NCBI GenBank assembly: GCA_000729835.1
Contig: JFHB01000233.1
Span: 1-45,222, forward strand
DNA from: Atkinsonella hypoxylon
Lineage: Eukaryota > Ascomycota > Sordariomycetes > Hypocreales > Clavicipitaceae
DNA: 45,222 nucleotides
Direction of reading: 5' to 3'
Shown here piece after piece: positions 33,948 to 44,898 of this stretch. Numbering within the stretch: position 1 is the first letter of the stretch; each line of letters opens with the position of its first letter. The translations under genes and the position numbers were made by a program. Under the pieces are notes generated by a model. The model was not told the origin of the DNA. It did not search any database and saw nothing but the letters and a program-made list of their open reading frames with translations.

Positions 33948-34474
33948 TATCAAAAGGGAGATAGAAGAGATAACAGAAGAGAGAGAAGATAAAGAAGCTT
34001 CTAGTGTGTAGAAGAGTGTGAATTGCTTGCTTAATTCCTCTAACTTAGGAGGGAGGAAGCGGCCTATATATAGCTAATTCTAAGAGAGGAAGAAAGAGAA
34101 GAGAAGAAGAAAAAACAAGAAGGGGGATAGCTAAATATCTAAAAATCCTGCAGCTTGTAGAGCAAGAGAATTTTAAGAGATGCTAAGTAATCTATTGCAT
34201 TGCCTCTATAAGAGGGGCTAATATTAGTGTGTGTAGAGCCCTATAATAAAGGAAAGATAACAGACTAGATAACCTCTGTTGTATTCTATCCTAGTCTACT
34301 ACACCTACTTGTTTCCTACACTTAGTTGTTGTAACTAAGTTCCTTTTGTTGTGCTACTGTTAGAGTAGTTGTGCTAGTAACAGCTGTTAGAGCTAATGTT
34401 GCATAAAGCTAGCAATGTTAGTATTGCTAGTGTTGTAGCTACTTTTAGCACTAGTGTTGAAGCTACTTTTAATA
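33948..34474 (-). repeat. 3' LTR of element D4 (family 2)
   Basis: It is 527 bp, the same length as its partner at 40318-40844. The inner part is strongly mutated (GCTAGCAATGTTAGTATTGC). The polypurine tract AGGGGGGTA (minus strand) follows at 34475-34483. Confidence 0.9.
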
Positions 34475-34509
34475 TACCCCCCTAGATAGGTTGTTAGTTA
34501 ACAAGCTAT

Positions 34510-37500
34510 CTATTCCTCTTTAGAGTCTTTAAGCTCTTTAAGCTTAACAAGACTTTCTATATCTATAAGACTAAGTTAATTACAGAAGGTAATAAATTTC
34601 TAACTAATAAGAGCTTTAGTAAGTCTATTAGCAACTATATCTGCTGTTAGTGTGTAAGAGAGCTAGAAGAGGCCTTCTTTATAGGCCTAATAAAGCTAAC
34701 AGTTATAAACATTAACGTGTTTTAAAGCAGTCTTAATTCGAGGAATATCGAGAGTTATAAGACAAATTGTCTAAAGGTTATTACATTAGATAATAGGGGG
34801 TTAGTTGCTAATATCTAGCTTAAGACCTAATTAGTTAAGAAGCCTAAATACAAAGATTAAGTCTTTTGCTGTTGTAGAAAGAGCTAGAAGCTCTACTTCT
34901 GTAGAGGAAGTTGTAACTGTAGGTTGCTTAGTTGCTTACTAACTAATTGCTCCACTAAAGAGACTAAAGAAAGAGCCTTATAACAATTTATAGGTTTCTT
35001 TATTGTTAGCGTAAGCAGCATTAGAAGCTACTATAAGCTCTTGTTAGTTGCTATTAGAGAATTAAATAGCAAGAAATCGAGTGAGAAAGAGGTAGATAAC
35101 TACTCCTATAGCTACTTTATAGTGATATTTAGAGGGATTCTTGTTAAAAATAAGCTACCCTATATAGCCTATTTTTATGCCTACTAGTTGCTTTATCACG
35201 TGACCCTCATTAGGTCCTGTTACGTTGATTTTTAGTAGAGATATCGTTGTTACTAGATGCAAACATCTAGATTTAACTAAGGCAAAGTTGCCTAACCTAT
35301 AGTTAACTTTAACTGCGATTTTCTCTACAACTAGTAATGGTAGAAATTCAAGAAGTATACTATTCGAAAGCTAAGAATTAGGGCTATCTAATAGTATAAT
35401 TGTTGGATAGGTTTGCTTATAAGAGTTGCTTATTATTAGTGGAATTTGTTAAATTGTGCACATAGGCGTCTCGTTTGTATAGCCGTAAGTCGATTTTTTT
35501 GTTTTTATATAGTAAATCTTTTTGCGGAAATTATAAAGTAGCCTATAAGCCCCTTCTAGCGACTACAGCCTGCCGATATAGTTAGTAGGTCTATAAGGGA
35601 CTAGAAAGATTCAAGATCCTACCCTCACTAACTTGTTCGTTACAGCGCTCTCAATATAAAGATACTACTATTACAGTTATCTATTGCCTCTACGTGATCT
35701 AGTACTATACACTACAGCTTGATTTAGGCCGCTGCTGCTTCCACTACGTAATAATTGCTAGGAGCAATTACAGGTGCTAAATCTAAGAGACCACTACCCT
35801 CTTAGATATCTAGTCCTGTAATCCCTATTATTTTCAATAATTCTAAAGGTGCTTAGAGAGTCTAGATACAGCAAGAGCTATATCTAGCCTTATTATTGTG
35901 GACGGGTAGTTAATAGAACCAATAAGCTTCTAATACTAGTATATCTGTTGAGAAGAGGCTTATTGCTAGTTCTTTTTAAGTTATTGTTCTAGAATTAGGT
36001 AGGTTTTCTTGGGTATCTTTCTAGAGAGAAATTCGTTAGCAATTTTCTCTATATAAGAGTCTTGTATAAGCTAGGTCTTTTAAAGCTTTTAATTGCAGAT
36101 AATTTAAATTCTAAGAAACTACTTTAAATCCCCTAGGATCTTTATCTTATAACTATCTTAAAGTCCTTATGTAATTCCTTATGCTTTATCTCTGTTTTTA
36201 GATTGGAAGATAAGTACAATATTATCTATAAAGTAGAAGATAACTACTGTATCTAAAATTATAATGTAAGGGTCTTCTATAACTACCTATAGTTATAGTC
36301 TTTAAAGAGTTAAAGAGAGATCTTTCTGCTAAAGATAGAGAGACATCCTTAGGCTATATAGAGCTCTAAGAAGCAATAAAGCCTATCCTAGTTTCTTAAA
36401 TCTATTAGGATAATTAATATAAATAGTTTTATCTTAAAGACTATTAGTAAAGGTAGAAACAGCGTCTATTTAGATAGAATTAAGGTTAAATTTAGTTAGA
36501 ATTGCTATAAGGATTTAAAAGGATCTAGCTGCAAGGGTTACTATATAATTCTCTTTTAAGCTTATAGGTTAAAGGTCTCCTCTTATATAGATTCTAGCTT
36601 TAAATTAAGTAAGGTATCTATATTTATTAAATTTATACTTAAAGACTTAGGTAAGAGGAATTAGCTTATATCTAGTAGGAAGGTCTATAACTAGTGTTAG
36701 TTAAAAGGTTCCTTTTTCCTAGTTATTATTAAATTCCTTTATTGCTGCCTCTTTAAACTTATTAACGAATTAGTGTTATTATAGCTCTTTCTAGTTCCTA
36801 GGTTTAAGGGGAAGAGTTTGTTAATAAAGTCTTTCCTTTATGCTTAGTAGAAAGCTACTAGCAAAAGTAAAGTTAGAAGAATTATAGGTAGCTAGTCTTA
36901 CTAACCTATAAGGGTTAGTTAGTTGTAGAAGCTATTAAAGAGACTAAGGCTCTAGACTTAGTGTTAATAACTAGGAAGGTTTCTATTATTAAAGAGGTTC
37001 CTTATCTATAGAGGGTTCTATAGAGGAAGTAAAGTCTTAGTATTCTTCTAGGTTTAAAATAGGTAGAAGCTACACTTCTATAAGTGTAGTTAGTTAGAAG
37101 TCTTTAAATTTAAAGGTTAACTTAATGTATACTAAAAGCTAGATTTAAACCTCTTATTCTTGCTAAATAAGTTGCTTTTTATGTAGATTGTAGAAGGAAG
37201 ATTTATTAAAAGTAACGTCTCTTACTCTTCTAATCTCATTTTTCGTTAAAATCTAGATATAGAAGATGTTTTAGGAATTATAACTAATTAAGTAACTAAT
37301 CTCTATATAGAGTAAAGTCTTAAGTTCTTATTTAGCTATATTCTTAAGAGCTTCTAGTGTAAAAGAATAAGCTTTATAACTAAAGGCTTTAAGGAAAGAG
37401 ATATTTAGCTTAAGGAAGCTAGAATATCTAGTATTCTTATTGTTTTTAAAAAGCTAAGTGTAGAATACCTAAAAAGGGGTCTTTTAATCTATACCTTATT

Positions 37501-39616
37501 AAGGGGTTCTATTGTATAAGAACGTTGCTGTTTTCTAGAGTTTAGGCTATAATTTAGAAAGTAAATTTAAGGAAAGCTATAAGGTTCTAGCTTTAGTAGC
37601 TATTATACCCCCTAATCTTTTAGCTTAACTGTTTTAGGCTAAGGTATATAGTGCTATTAGCTTATCTTTAATTCCTTATTGCTAGGTCTAGGTTATATAG
37701 TCTTATTAAAGACCTCTTTTGTTGTCTTAATAAATAATATAGATATCTAGTTGCTACTGTTTCTTTATATAGTTGTTAAAGACTTTAAGCTTTAAGACTA
37801 ACTCTTGTTAAGTTAAAGAAAACAAAGGATAATATATAATTATCTTTATAAAATTATCCTTTATTAGAAGAGCTAAATTAGAACTATTGTATCCTTATTC
37901 TAGCTTAAAGATATTAATAAAGACTTTCTAGAAGGGCCTAGGACTAGAGCCTAAAGGAGGTTCCTTATTGATTTTCCTAGTTGCCTTTAAAAGAGAATAA
38001 GCTTTACATTTAATTTTTATAAATCTAGTAATCTTAGCTCCTATAGTTGCTTCTACTAGGTGTTTAAGAGCTTTCTTATTAGAATGCCTTAATCGTTAAT
38101 GCTATAGGTCTACTAAAGCTAAAGAAGTTGTTAAAAAGGAACTATTAGGTTAACTATTAATTTCGTTAAATTTAATAGTTAGTTGCCTATAGTTCCTTAT
38201 TGTTTAGAAGAGGTTGCTTAAGTCTTTTGTAACCTAACCTATCTTTAGATTCTAGTTATATCTAGCTTATAGAAGCTTATCTAGGCTTGCTACATTAGTG
38301 TAGAATATAGGAATAAAGGCAACCTATTAAAGTAAGAAGAGTCCTTTGTTAGTTCTAATAAGAACGCAGCTATATCCTAGAATAGAAAGGCTTAAATCTC
38401 CAGCAAAGATCTATTGTATTGTAGTAGCTTCCTTATAATCTAATAACCTATCTAGGTTATTAGTTATATAGATGTTAGAGCTAGAATTAAGAATCTAGAA
38501 GTCCCTTAAAGGATAAGGGGTATTTAAATTGCTAAATAAAGAAGATAGATTAGTAAAGGTAGAACTAATAACTGGATTTAAGGAAGAAGATAAAGAGGAT
38601 CCTTTAGGAAGAACATTATTGCTAATAGACAGGTTATCCTTTTTTAATGTATATATTACCTTCTTTATAGACTTATTGTTCTTAAGTTTTTATTAAATAG
38701 ATTTAATAGTCTTTTCGTTAGGTTTCTAGTCTTTTAGTCTATTATTGCTCACTAAGTAATAACACTTACTATACTTATAAGATTTTCTATAGATATATAT
38801 AGGATTTAAATTTAAATTTAGTGGATTTAGCTGTTTTAAAGAAGAAGAAGAAGGAGCTTTTTAGTTCTAGAAGTTAGTAAAGAATCTATTGTTGTTAGCC
38901 TTTATTTAGCTTTCAAAAAGATCTACAATTTAGTGGCTATTTAGTATCTTTTCCTTCTAATTAAGCTTATTAGAGATCGATTTATCTCTAATTCTGTTGT
39001 ACTAATAGGTTAAAAAGGAAGAGTTAATTTGCTAAACAGCATTAAGGAAGTCTAAAGTTAGTTAAAGATTATAGGTATCTAGAAGATCAATTTGCTGTGC
39101 TTCTAAGAGTACCTTCTTGTAGAAAGTAATAAATTCCTTTATTTTAGTTCTAGAAGGGCTCTTTAATACAGCTTTATATTAAGAGAGTACTTCTTTTTTG
39201 TTGTTCTAAGATATTAGCTTTAATTGTTGTTAAAGAAGAAGGATCTACTTAGCAATATTGTGCTTATAGCTAATAGTTTTATAGTAGTTACTAACTGTTT
39301 TAACTATCTATTGTTAGATGCTGTTAAGGGCCTTCTTCTAGTTGTAGTAGTCTTAAATCTTTATTCGATATTGTATGTAGAGGAACTGTAGAATAGAGAA
39401 TTTATAGTTATCTAAATCTCTTACTACAGTAACCTTTTTGTTAACATCCTTAGGTATTAGTTCTTATAGCTTAGTTAGTTCCTCTTTATTGTCCTCTGCT
39501 AGATCTAAGTAGTTCTAGACTTCTTCGTTTATTGCGTATTTTTCAATAACTAAAATCTAACAATTCCAGTCTCTTACTGTATAAAGTTAGTATTAAGCTG
39601 TTAATCTAAGCTCTAT
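34510..39616 (-). pseudogene. Family-2 copia gag-pol polyprotein, copy D4, RIP-degraded and interrupted
   Basis: From the proposed start (ATA, 39614-39616) to the terminal TAG (34510-34512) there are 5107 bp. Removing the 698-bp LTR and 5-bp duplication leaves 4404 bp, divisible by three. The solo LTR falls within RNase H. The protease reads ILNSSS (Asp lost), the RT motif is FIDN (36221-36232), and stops are dense. D4 shares more small LTR and leader variants with D3 than with D1 or D2 (CCTTTTGTTGTGCTACTG in the LTR; four telomere-like units). Confidence 0.87.
35142..35839 (+). repeat. Solo LTR of family 1 inside D4 (698 bp)
   Basis: It starts TGTTAAAAATAAGC and ends TTTTCAATA, with the target duplication ATTCT at 35137-35141 and 35840-35844. 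Joining the flanks restores the RNase H sequence found in D1, D2 and D3. There is no internal element, so it arose by LTR-LTR recombination after insertion. Confidence 0.93.
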
Positions 39617-40317
39617 AGTGAAATCTATAGTGTAAATCTAGTAGATTAATTAATAGAGAATCTATAATAGAAATCCGTTTTGTAATTAGAGTTAAATTCG
39701 CTGTAGAATTTGTTGTTAAAGTTAGTGTAAATTTAAGACTAAAAATTAATGTTATACTTTACTATTAGATTTAAAACTAATACTAAAAGAAAATTAAGAA
39801 GTTAATTTAAGGGAATTATTCTATTTTTGAAGATAAATTTAGAATAGAAGTTAGATTTTAAATTAGAGCAAAATCTATAGTGAAAATTAGGGCGCTTTTA
39901 GTAGTGTAACTGCTTAACTTATTGTTAAATTGTTATAAGCGTTATCTCTTTAAAAAGGGGTTAATAACTAACTCCTTCTACTAACCCTCTAGGGTTAGGG
40001 TTAGGGTTAGGGTTAATATTACGTAATTAATATTAAAGAGGTTGTTATTGTAGTAGATAATAAGAAAGATATTACTGTTGTTAATAACAAGAAAGATGTT
40101 ATTGTTGTTAATAACAAGAAAGTTATTATTATTGTTAATAACAGGGAAATCACGTAGTATAGTGCAAAGTATATAACTGTATAATAAAAAGAGTGTTATT
40201 GAAGATACTAGGTATTTATAATAATAGAATAATGTAAATAGCTTTAAGGAGCTAAAGAAGATAATAGAGTTATTAAAAAGGTAAAGATACTAAAGAAGGG
40301 CAAACTAGGCTTATAAC
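39617..40317 (-). other. Leader of element D4
   Basis: This 701-bp noncoding leader has four AGGGTT units at 39991-40014, the tandem array at about 40035-40142 and the primer-binding site TTATAAGCCT (minus strand) at 40307-40316. Confidence 0.8.
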
Positions 40318-40844
40318 TATTAAAAGGGAGATAGAGGAGATAACAGAAGAGAGAGAAGATAAAGAAGCTTCTAGTGTGTAGAAGAGTGTAAATTGCTTGC
40401 TTAATTCCTCTAACTTAGGAGAGAGGAAGCAGCCTATATATAGCTAATTCTAAGAGAGAAAGAAAGAGAAAAGAAGAAGGAAAAACAAGAAAGAGGATAG
40501 CTAAATACCTAAAAATCCTGCAGCTTATAGAGCGAGAGAATTCCGAGAGATGCTAAGTGATCTATTGCACTACCTCTATAAGAGGGGCTAATATTAGTGT
40601 GTATAGAGCCCTATAATAAAGGAAAGATAATAGACTAGATAACCCCTGTTGTATTCTATCCTAGTCCACTACACCTACTTGTTTCCTACACTTAGTTGTT
40701 GTAACTAAGTTCCTTTTGTTGTGCTACTGTTAGAGTAGTTGTGCTAGTAACAGCTGTTAGAGCTGATGTTGCATGAAGCTGGCGATGTTGGTATCGCTGG
40801 TGTTGTGGCCACTTTTGGCACTGGTGTTGAAGCTACTTTTGATA
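40318..40844 (-). repeat. 5' LTR of element D4 (family 2)
   Basis: It is 527 bp. The outer end keeps TGGCGATGTTGGTATCGC and TTGGCACTGGTGTTGAAGC, the least mutated version of this segment among all family-2 LTRs here. Confidence 0.9.
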
Positions 40845-41107
40845 GAATAGGCTAATAGAGAGAGCTATAAGGGTACTTCTAGACCGTTTGCGTGCTACCC
40901 TACAGTGGTCACAATTACCTCTATATCTATAGTCTTACATCCTTCCTGCTATAGTGGATTTAGTTAATACTACTGCGAATAGTACTAAACCACTAAGTCC
41001 TAAACAGCTATATCTAGCTGATTTAGAGCCTTCTAAGACCTATAAGCCTGATTTTACCAAAATAAGGGCTATAGGCTCCTATTGCGAAGTTCTAATTCCT
41101 TTAGAAC
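40845..41107 (+). pseudogene. Element E integrase, C-terminal part of the core
   Basis: After the D4 target site the frame resumes with GLIERAIRVLLDRLRATL-like residues (stop at former Gln/Gly codons) and continues through IVDLVNTTANSTKPLSPK to the pre-linker sequence. It matches 220-475 of element A. At 41107 it is cut by a solo LTR with target AGAAC (41103-41107). Confidence 0.88.
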
Positions 41108-41429
41108 TGTAATGGACTGACCTAGTGGCTGCTGCTAACTAGCGTCTATAATGAGAACTATAATTATAGGGAGGAAAGGGAAAGAGAGAAGGAACCAGAA
41201 GCCTGCCTATGCCCCTATACTATATATCTAGGGGTAGGTCCCTCCCCTTAGGAGCCCCTTTTAGCACGTGCTCTATAGCTAAGGTTCTTTCTCTAGGGCC
41301 CTACAAAGTCTAGCTAACCCCCAGTCAAATGCGGTCCGCTTCTATCCCTTTACCTACGTGGATTACTGTCCCTTTCCTGCTGTCCTCCCTCTACTGAAAG
41401 ACCCGAGCCTAAGGCTCGAGTCCATAACA
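41108..41429. repeat. Solo LTR of an unrelated, apparently unRIPed element (322 bp)
   Basis: The ends are TGTAATGGACT and AGTCCATAACA, an 11-bp inverted repeat with one mismatch and TG...CA termini. The target duplication is AGAAC at 41103-41107 and 41430-41434. Removing it with one duplication restores the integrase-linker junction seen in elements A and B. Base composition is unlike the surroundings, with GC-rich tracts and many intact CA, TG and CG dinucleotides (GCACGTGC, CGGTCCGC). CGAGCCTAAGGCTCG near 41404-41418 is a near-perfect hairpin. No other copy is in the window. Its orientation cannot be decided. Confidence 0.9.
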
Positions 41430-42926
41430 AGAACAACGATCTAGGTTGCAGAAGCTAGCTAAAAGAACTATTCCTAGTAGACTTTTAGCTACGCTAGGTT
41501 CTAATGTATATCTAATATACATCCCCTCTAAACGAGCTGTTATAAAGACTAGCTTCGTTAAAATTATAGAAGGAATAGGTCCTATTTTACAGGGCATCTC
41601 TAAGGTTCCTATTGGTTCTATAGTGGATAATCCTTCAGAGGGAGAAATCGATGACCAGCAATTAGTGGATAATTATACTCCTAAGTATCCTTATCCTAGT
41701 TATCTGGATGTGCTGAATCATCCACTAGAACCTGTAGATCAAGCTCTTCTACTAAGCAACCCTATAGAAGCTATAGAGGCCCCTAAAGCCCCTATAACTA
41801 TAGAAGCCCCTTAGGCTAATATAGAACCTATAGAAGCTAAAGCTGAATCTATTAATGCTGATGCTATAGATCTAGATAGAGATATATTTTCCTTAATTAA
41901 GGATCTATGCTTTAAGGCAAGGACTAAAGCAGCTATTACTTCTAATAGTAATAAGGATGAACTTCCTAACACATAGAAGTAAGCCCTAAAAAGCTCTGCT
42001 AAGCAGCATTAGATAGAAGCTACCTATAGCGAATTTAAGCAGCTATTAGCTGCTAGAACCTTTAAATTTATAGGGAAAGACTAAGTACCTAAGGGCTAAA
42101 GAGTTCTAAAGAATAGGCTTATTTATAGGCTTAAAAAGAATAAAGAAAATAATTCTATTAAATATAAGACCTGCCTTGTTGCTAAGGGATTTATGCAAAT
42201 AGAAGGTTAAAACTATCTAGAGACGTTTGCTGTAACTAGTATTCCTCCTAGCTAGCGTATATTATTAGCTCTTGCAGCTTTTAATAACTAAGAAGTCAAG
42301 TAAATTGATTTTATAGGAGCGTTTTTAAATAGCAAGCTAAAAGAAGCTATTTATATAGAAATCCTAGATAGATTCGTTGAATTTGCAGAGCAAGCATCGC
42401 TATTAGTAGCTAAGCTACTAAAAAGCTGTAATTATAAGCCCTCTAAAGAGCAGGTAATTAAGCTAGAAAAATCCCTCTATGGTCTAAAGCAAAGTCCTAG
42501 AGAATAGCAGCAAATTCTAATAGAATTACTTTAAAAGCATAGATTTAAACCTCTTATATTAGACCCAGCAGTCTTTTATAACCTAGCTACATCTATATAT
42601 ATTGCTACTTATGTAGATAACTGTCTTCTAATTAGGCCTAATTTACAATATATTAATAAGCTTAAAAAGCTACTAAATCAAGCTTATCTAATAGAAGATA
42701 GAGGACTAGCAGAATTCTTTCTAGGTGTATAAATCACCTATAATAGGTCTAAAAGGTCTATTAAAATCCACTAATCTTAATACATCCTTAAAGCCCTAGA
42801 AAGATTTAAAATGCTAGATGCTAAGCCAGCTTCTATCCCTATACAGCTGGGAATTCTAAAGCAACTAGTTATAAAACTTCTCTCTAAATCCGACTATAAG
42901 CTTTATTAGAGCATAATAGGTACTAT
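41430..42926 (+). pseudogene. Element E integrase-RT linker and reverse transcriptase
   Basis: The frame is open from 41446 to 41814 (RTIPSRLLATLGSNVYLIY, then DNYTPKYPYPSYLDVLNHP). It then continues with stops through the RT motifs: ACLVAKGF-like near 42170, DYLETF near 42210 (Asp now Asn), IDFIGAFLN near 42310, SLYGLKQSPRE near 42475 (Gly and Gln retained, unlike A and B), and YVDN at 42610-42621. This copy is less mutated in places than A or B. The segment ends at the ACTAT target of a family-1 solo LTR, and the frame is restored on the far side (43626) when 698 bp are subtracted. Confidence 0.9.
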
Positions 42927-43619
42927 TGTTGAAAATAATAGGGATTACAGGACTGGATATCTAAGAGGGTAGTGGTCTCTTAGATTTAGCACCTGTAATT
43001 GCTCCTAGCAATTATCACGTAGTGGAAGCAGCAGCGGCCTAAATCAAGCTGTAGTGTATAGTATAGATCACGTAGAGGCAATAGATAACTGTAATAGTAG
43101 TATCTTTATATTAAGAGCGCTATAACGAACAGTAAGGGTAGGATCTCGAATCTTTCCAGTCCCTTATAGACCCTTTAACTATATTAGCAGGCTGTAGTTG
43201 CTAAAAGGGGCTTATAGGCTACTTTATAATTTCCGCAAAAAGATTTACTATATAAAAACAAAAAAATCGACTCACGGCTATACAAACGAGATGCCTATAT
43301 ATATAATTTAACAAATTCCACTAATAACAAGCAACCCTTATAAGCAACTCTATCCAACAATTATACTATTAAATAGCCCTAATTCTTAGCTTTTAAATAG
43401 TATACTTCTTGAATTTCTACCATTACTAGTTGTAGAGAAAATCGCAGTTAAAGTTAACTATAGGTTAGGCAACTTTGCCTTAGTCGATTCTAGATGTTTT
43501 GCATCTAGTAACAGCGATATCTCTACTAAAAATCAACGTAACAAGACCTAATGAGGGTCACGTGATAGAGCAACTAGTAGGCATAAAAATAGGCTATACA
43601 GGGTAGCTTATTTTTAACA
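42927..43619 (-). repeat. Solo LTR of family 1 inside element E pol (693 bp)
   Basis: Its ends TGTTGAAAATAA and TTATTTTTAACA are complete, with intact TG and CA, and ACTAT is duplicated at 42922-42926 and 43620-43624. It keeps many unmutated sites (ATCACGTAGTGGAAGCAGCAGCGGCC), making it one of the least RIPed family-1 LTRs here. Confidence 0.94.
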
Positions 43620-44309
43620 ACTATAATGTATCTTATGTTGCTAACTAGGGCTGATATTGCTTTTTCCGTTCAGTGGCTATCAACCTTCCTAGCTAAGCCC
43701 TATATAGAGCACCTAAACGCCTCTAAGTACCTCCTAAGGTACTTAAGTGGTACTAGAAGCTTTACTATTATTTATAAGCATTCTAGTCTATACCCTATAG
43801 GGTCTTCTTCTAAAGCTTCTAGCTCTAAAGAAGTACTTAAGACCCTTCTTAGTTATTGCGATAGCGATTTTGCTGGTAATAAAACCTCTTCTAAATCAAC
43901 CTATGCTTATCTATATAAGCTAGCTAGTGGACCTATTAGCTGGAAATTAAAGAAAGCTAGTACTATTGCTCTTTCTACATTAGAAGCAGAATCTAATGTA
44001 TTATCTAAAGCTATAAAGGAATTAGAGTGGCTCTACAGCCTTTTTAAGGAGATAAAGCTGCCTTTAACCCCTCCTATTCCTATTAGGTGTAATAATTAAG
44101 GCGCTATAGTTACTGCTTACAATCTAACGTTATATAGTAGAACTAAGTACACCCTTTTGAAGTTTAACTACATTAGGGAAAAGATTTATAAAGGTATAGC
44201 TAAGGTTAGTTATATTAATACAAATTAGATGCCAGCAGATAGCCTAACTAAGCCTCTTGCTATTCAAAAGCATCAACAATTCATTAAGTTACTAGAGCTT
44301 TCTAGTTAG
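43620..44309 (+). pseudogene. Element E RNase H end of pol
   Basis: It is open from 43626 to 44099, the longest uninterrupted stretch of family-1 coding sequence in the window. It covers the end of RT (MYLMLLTRADIAFSVQWLST) and RNase H: LLSYCDSDFAGN, STYAYLYKLASGPISW, STLEAES and LEWLYSLFKEIKLP. After TAA at 44097-44099 (former Gln) it continues with LKFNYIREKI and ADSLTKPLAIQKH to the natural stop TAG at 44307-44309. The noncoding 44310-44567 that follows matches element A, except that TTAGTTATGTTA is present twice, as in B. Confidence 0.9.
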
Positions 44310-44559
44310 CTTATAAAAGCAATAAAAACACTTAAAAAATCGAAAAGCAACGAAAAACAGTTAAAAATCGAAAATAACAAAAACAATTAACAACAACTAG
44401 TTATATTCAACTATAACTACCCTGGAATTGCTGGAATTAGTTATGTTATTAGTTATGTTATTTGGTCCTATTATTAGTACTATATTTTGGTTGATTCTAA
44501 CTTAGATATCCTTTAAAGGAGCTAAGTTGCTTGTAGAACTAATTACTTCTTACATTTCT

Positions 44560-44567
44560 AGAGGGAG
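44560..44567 (+). promoter_or_regulatory. Polypurine tract of element E
   Basis: AGAGGGAG abuts the 3' LTR start TGTTAAAAATAAGC at 44568 and is identical to the tract of element A. Confidence 0.85.
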
Positions 44568-44898
44568 TGTTAAAAATAAGCTACCCTATATAGTCTATTT
44601 TTATGCTTGCTAGTTGCCTGTTAGTTGCTCTATTACGTGACCCTAACTAGGTCTTGTTATGTTGATTTTTGGTAGAGATATCGCTGTTACTAGACGTAAA
44701 ACATCTAGAATCGACTAAGGCAAAGTTGCCTAACCTATAGTTAACTTTAACAGCGATTTTCTCTACAACTAGTAATAGTAGAAATTCAAGAAGTATACTA
44801 TTTAAAAGCTAAGAATTAGGGCTATCTAATAGTATAATTGTTGGATAGAGTTACTTATAAGGGTTACTTATTATTAGTAGAATTTGTTAAATTGTGTA
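44568..44898 (+). repeat. 3' LTR of element E, first 331 bp, broken by another LTR
   Basis: The LTR starts normally and contains the branched inverted-repeat block, then stops at AAATTGTGTA. Other copies continue here with a sequence leading to GGCGTCTCG. The remainder should lie beyond the window, right of the inserted LTR. Confidence 0.9.

Larger units (their letters stand above)
33948..40844 (-). mobile_element. Element D4: full-length family-2 Ty1/copia, holding a family-1 solo LTR
   Basis: LTRs are 527 bp (3' LTR 33948-34474, 5' LTR 40318-40844). The target sites are GAATG (33943-33947) and GAATA (40845-40849), one G/A difference that RIP could cause. Without the inserted LTR (35142-35839) and its duplication, the element is 6194 bp. 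It interrupts the integrase of element E just after KQN; the frame resumes with the GLIERAIR block in E's next segment. Confidence 0.93.
23635..44898 (+). mobile_element. Element E: family-1 Ty1/copia retrotransposon, split by four insertions
   Basis: The order is 5' LTR 23635-24338, leader 24339-25278, gag-protease 25279-27221, integrase 33408-33947 and 40845-41107, linker and RT 41430-42926, RNase H 43620-44309, 3' untranslated region 44310-44567, 3' LTR from 44568. Removing D3, D4, both solo LTRs and one copy of each 5-bp duplication brings gag and RT into one frame, provided a 322-bp deletion at 33487 is also restored. The rebuilt gag-pol length is 5235 bp, 1745 codons including the stop. 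The unnested element would be about 7.5 kb. The 3' LTR is itself broken at 44899. Confidence 0.93.

Noticed and set aside
41108..41429. MITE or small RNA gene instead of a solo LTR
   Set aside because: TG...CA ends and a 5-bp duplication fit an LTR. No tRNA-like fold or polymerase III box was convincing.
41446..41814. Stand-alone 122-codon gene
   Set aside because: It starts at a TTG and is only an open stretch of the degraded E polyprotein, collinear with A and B.
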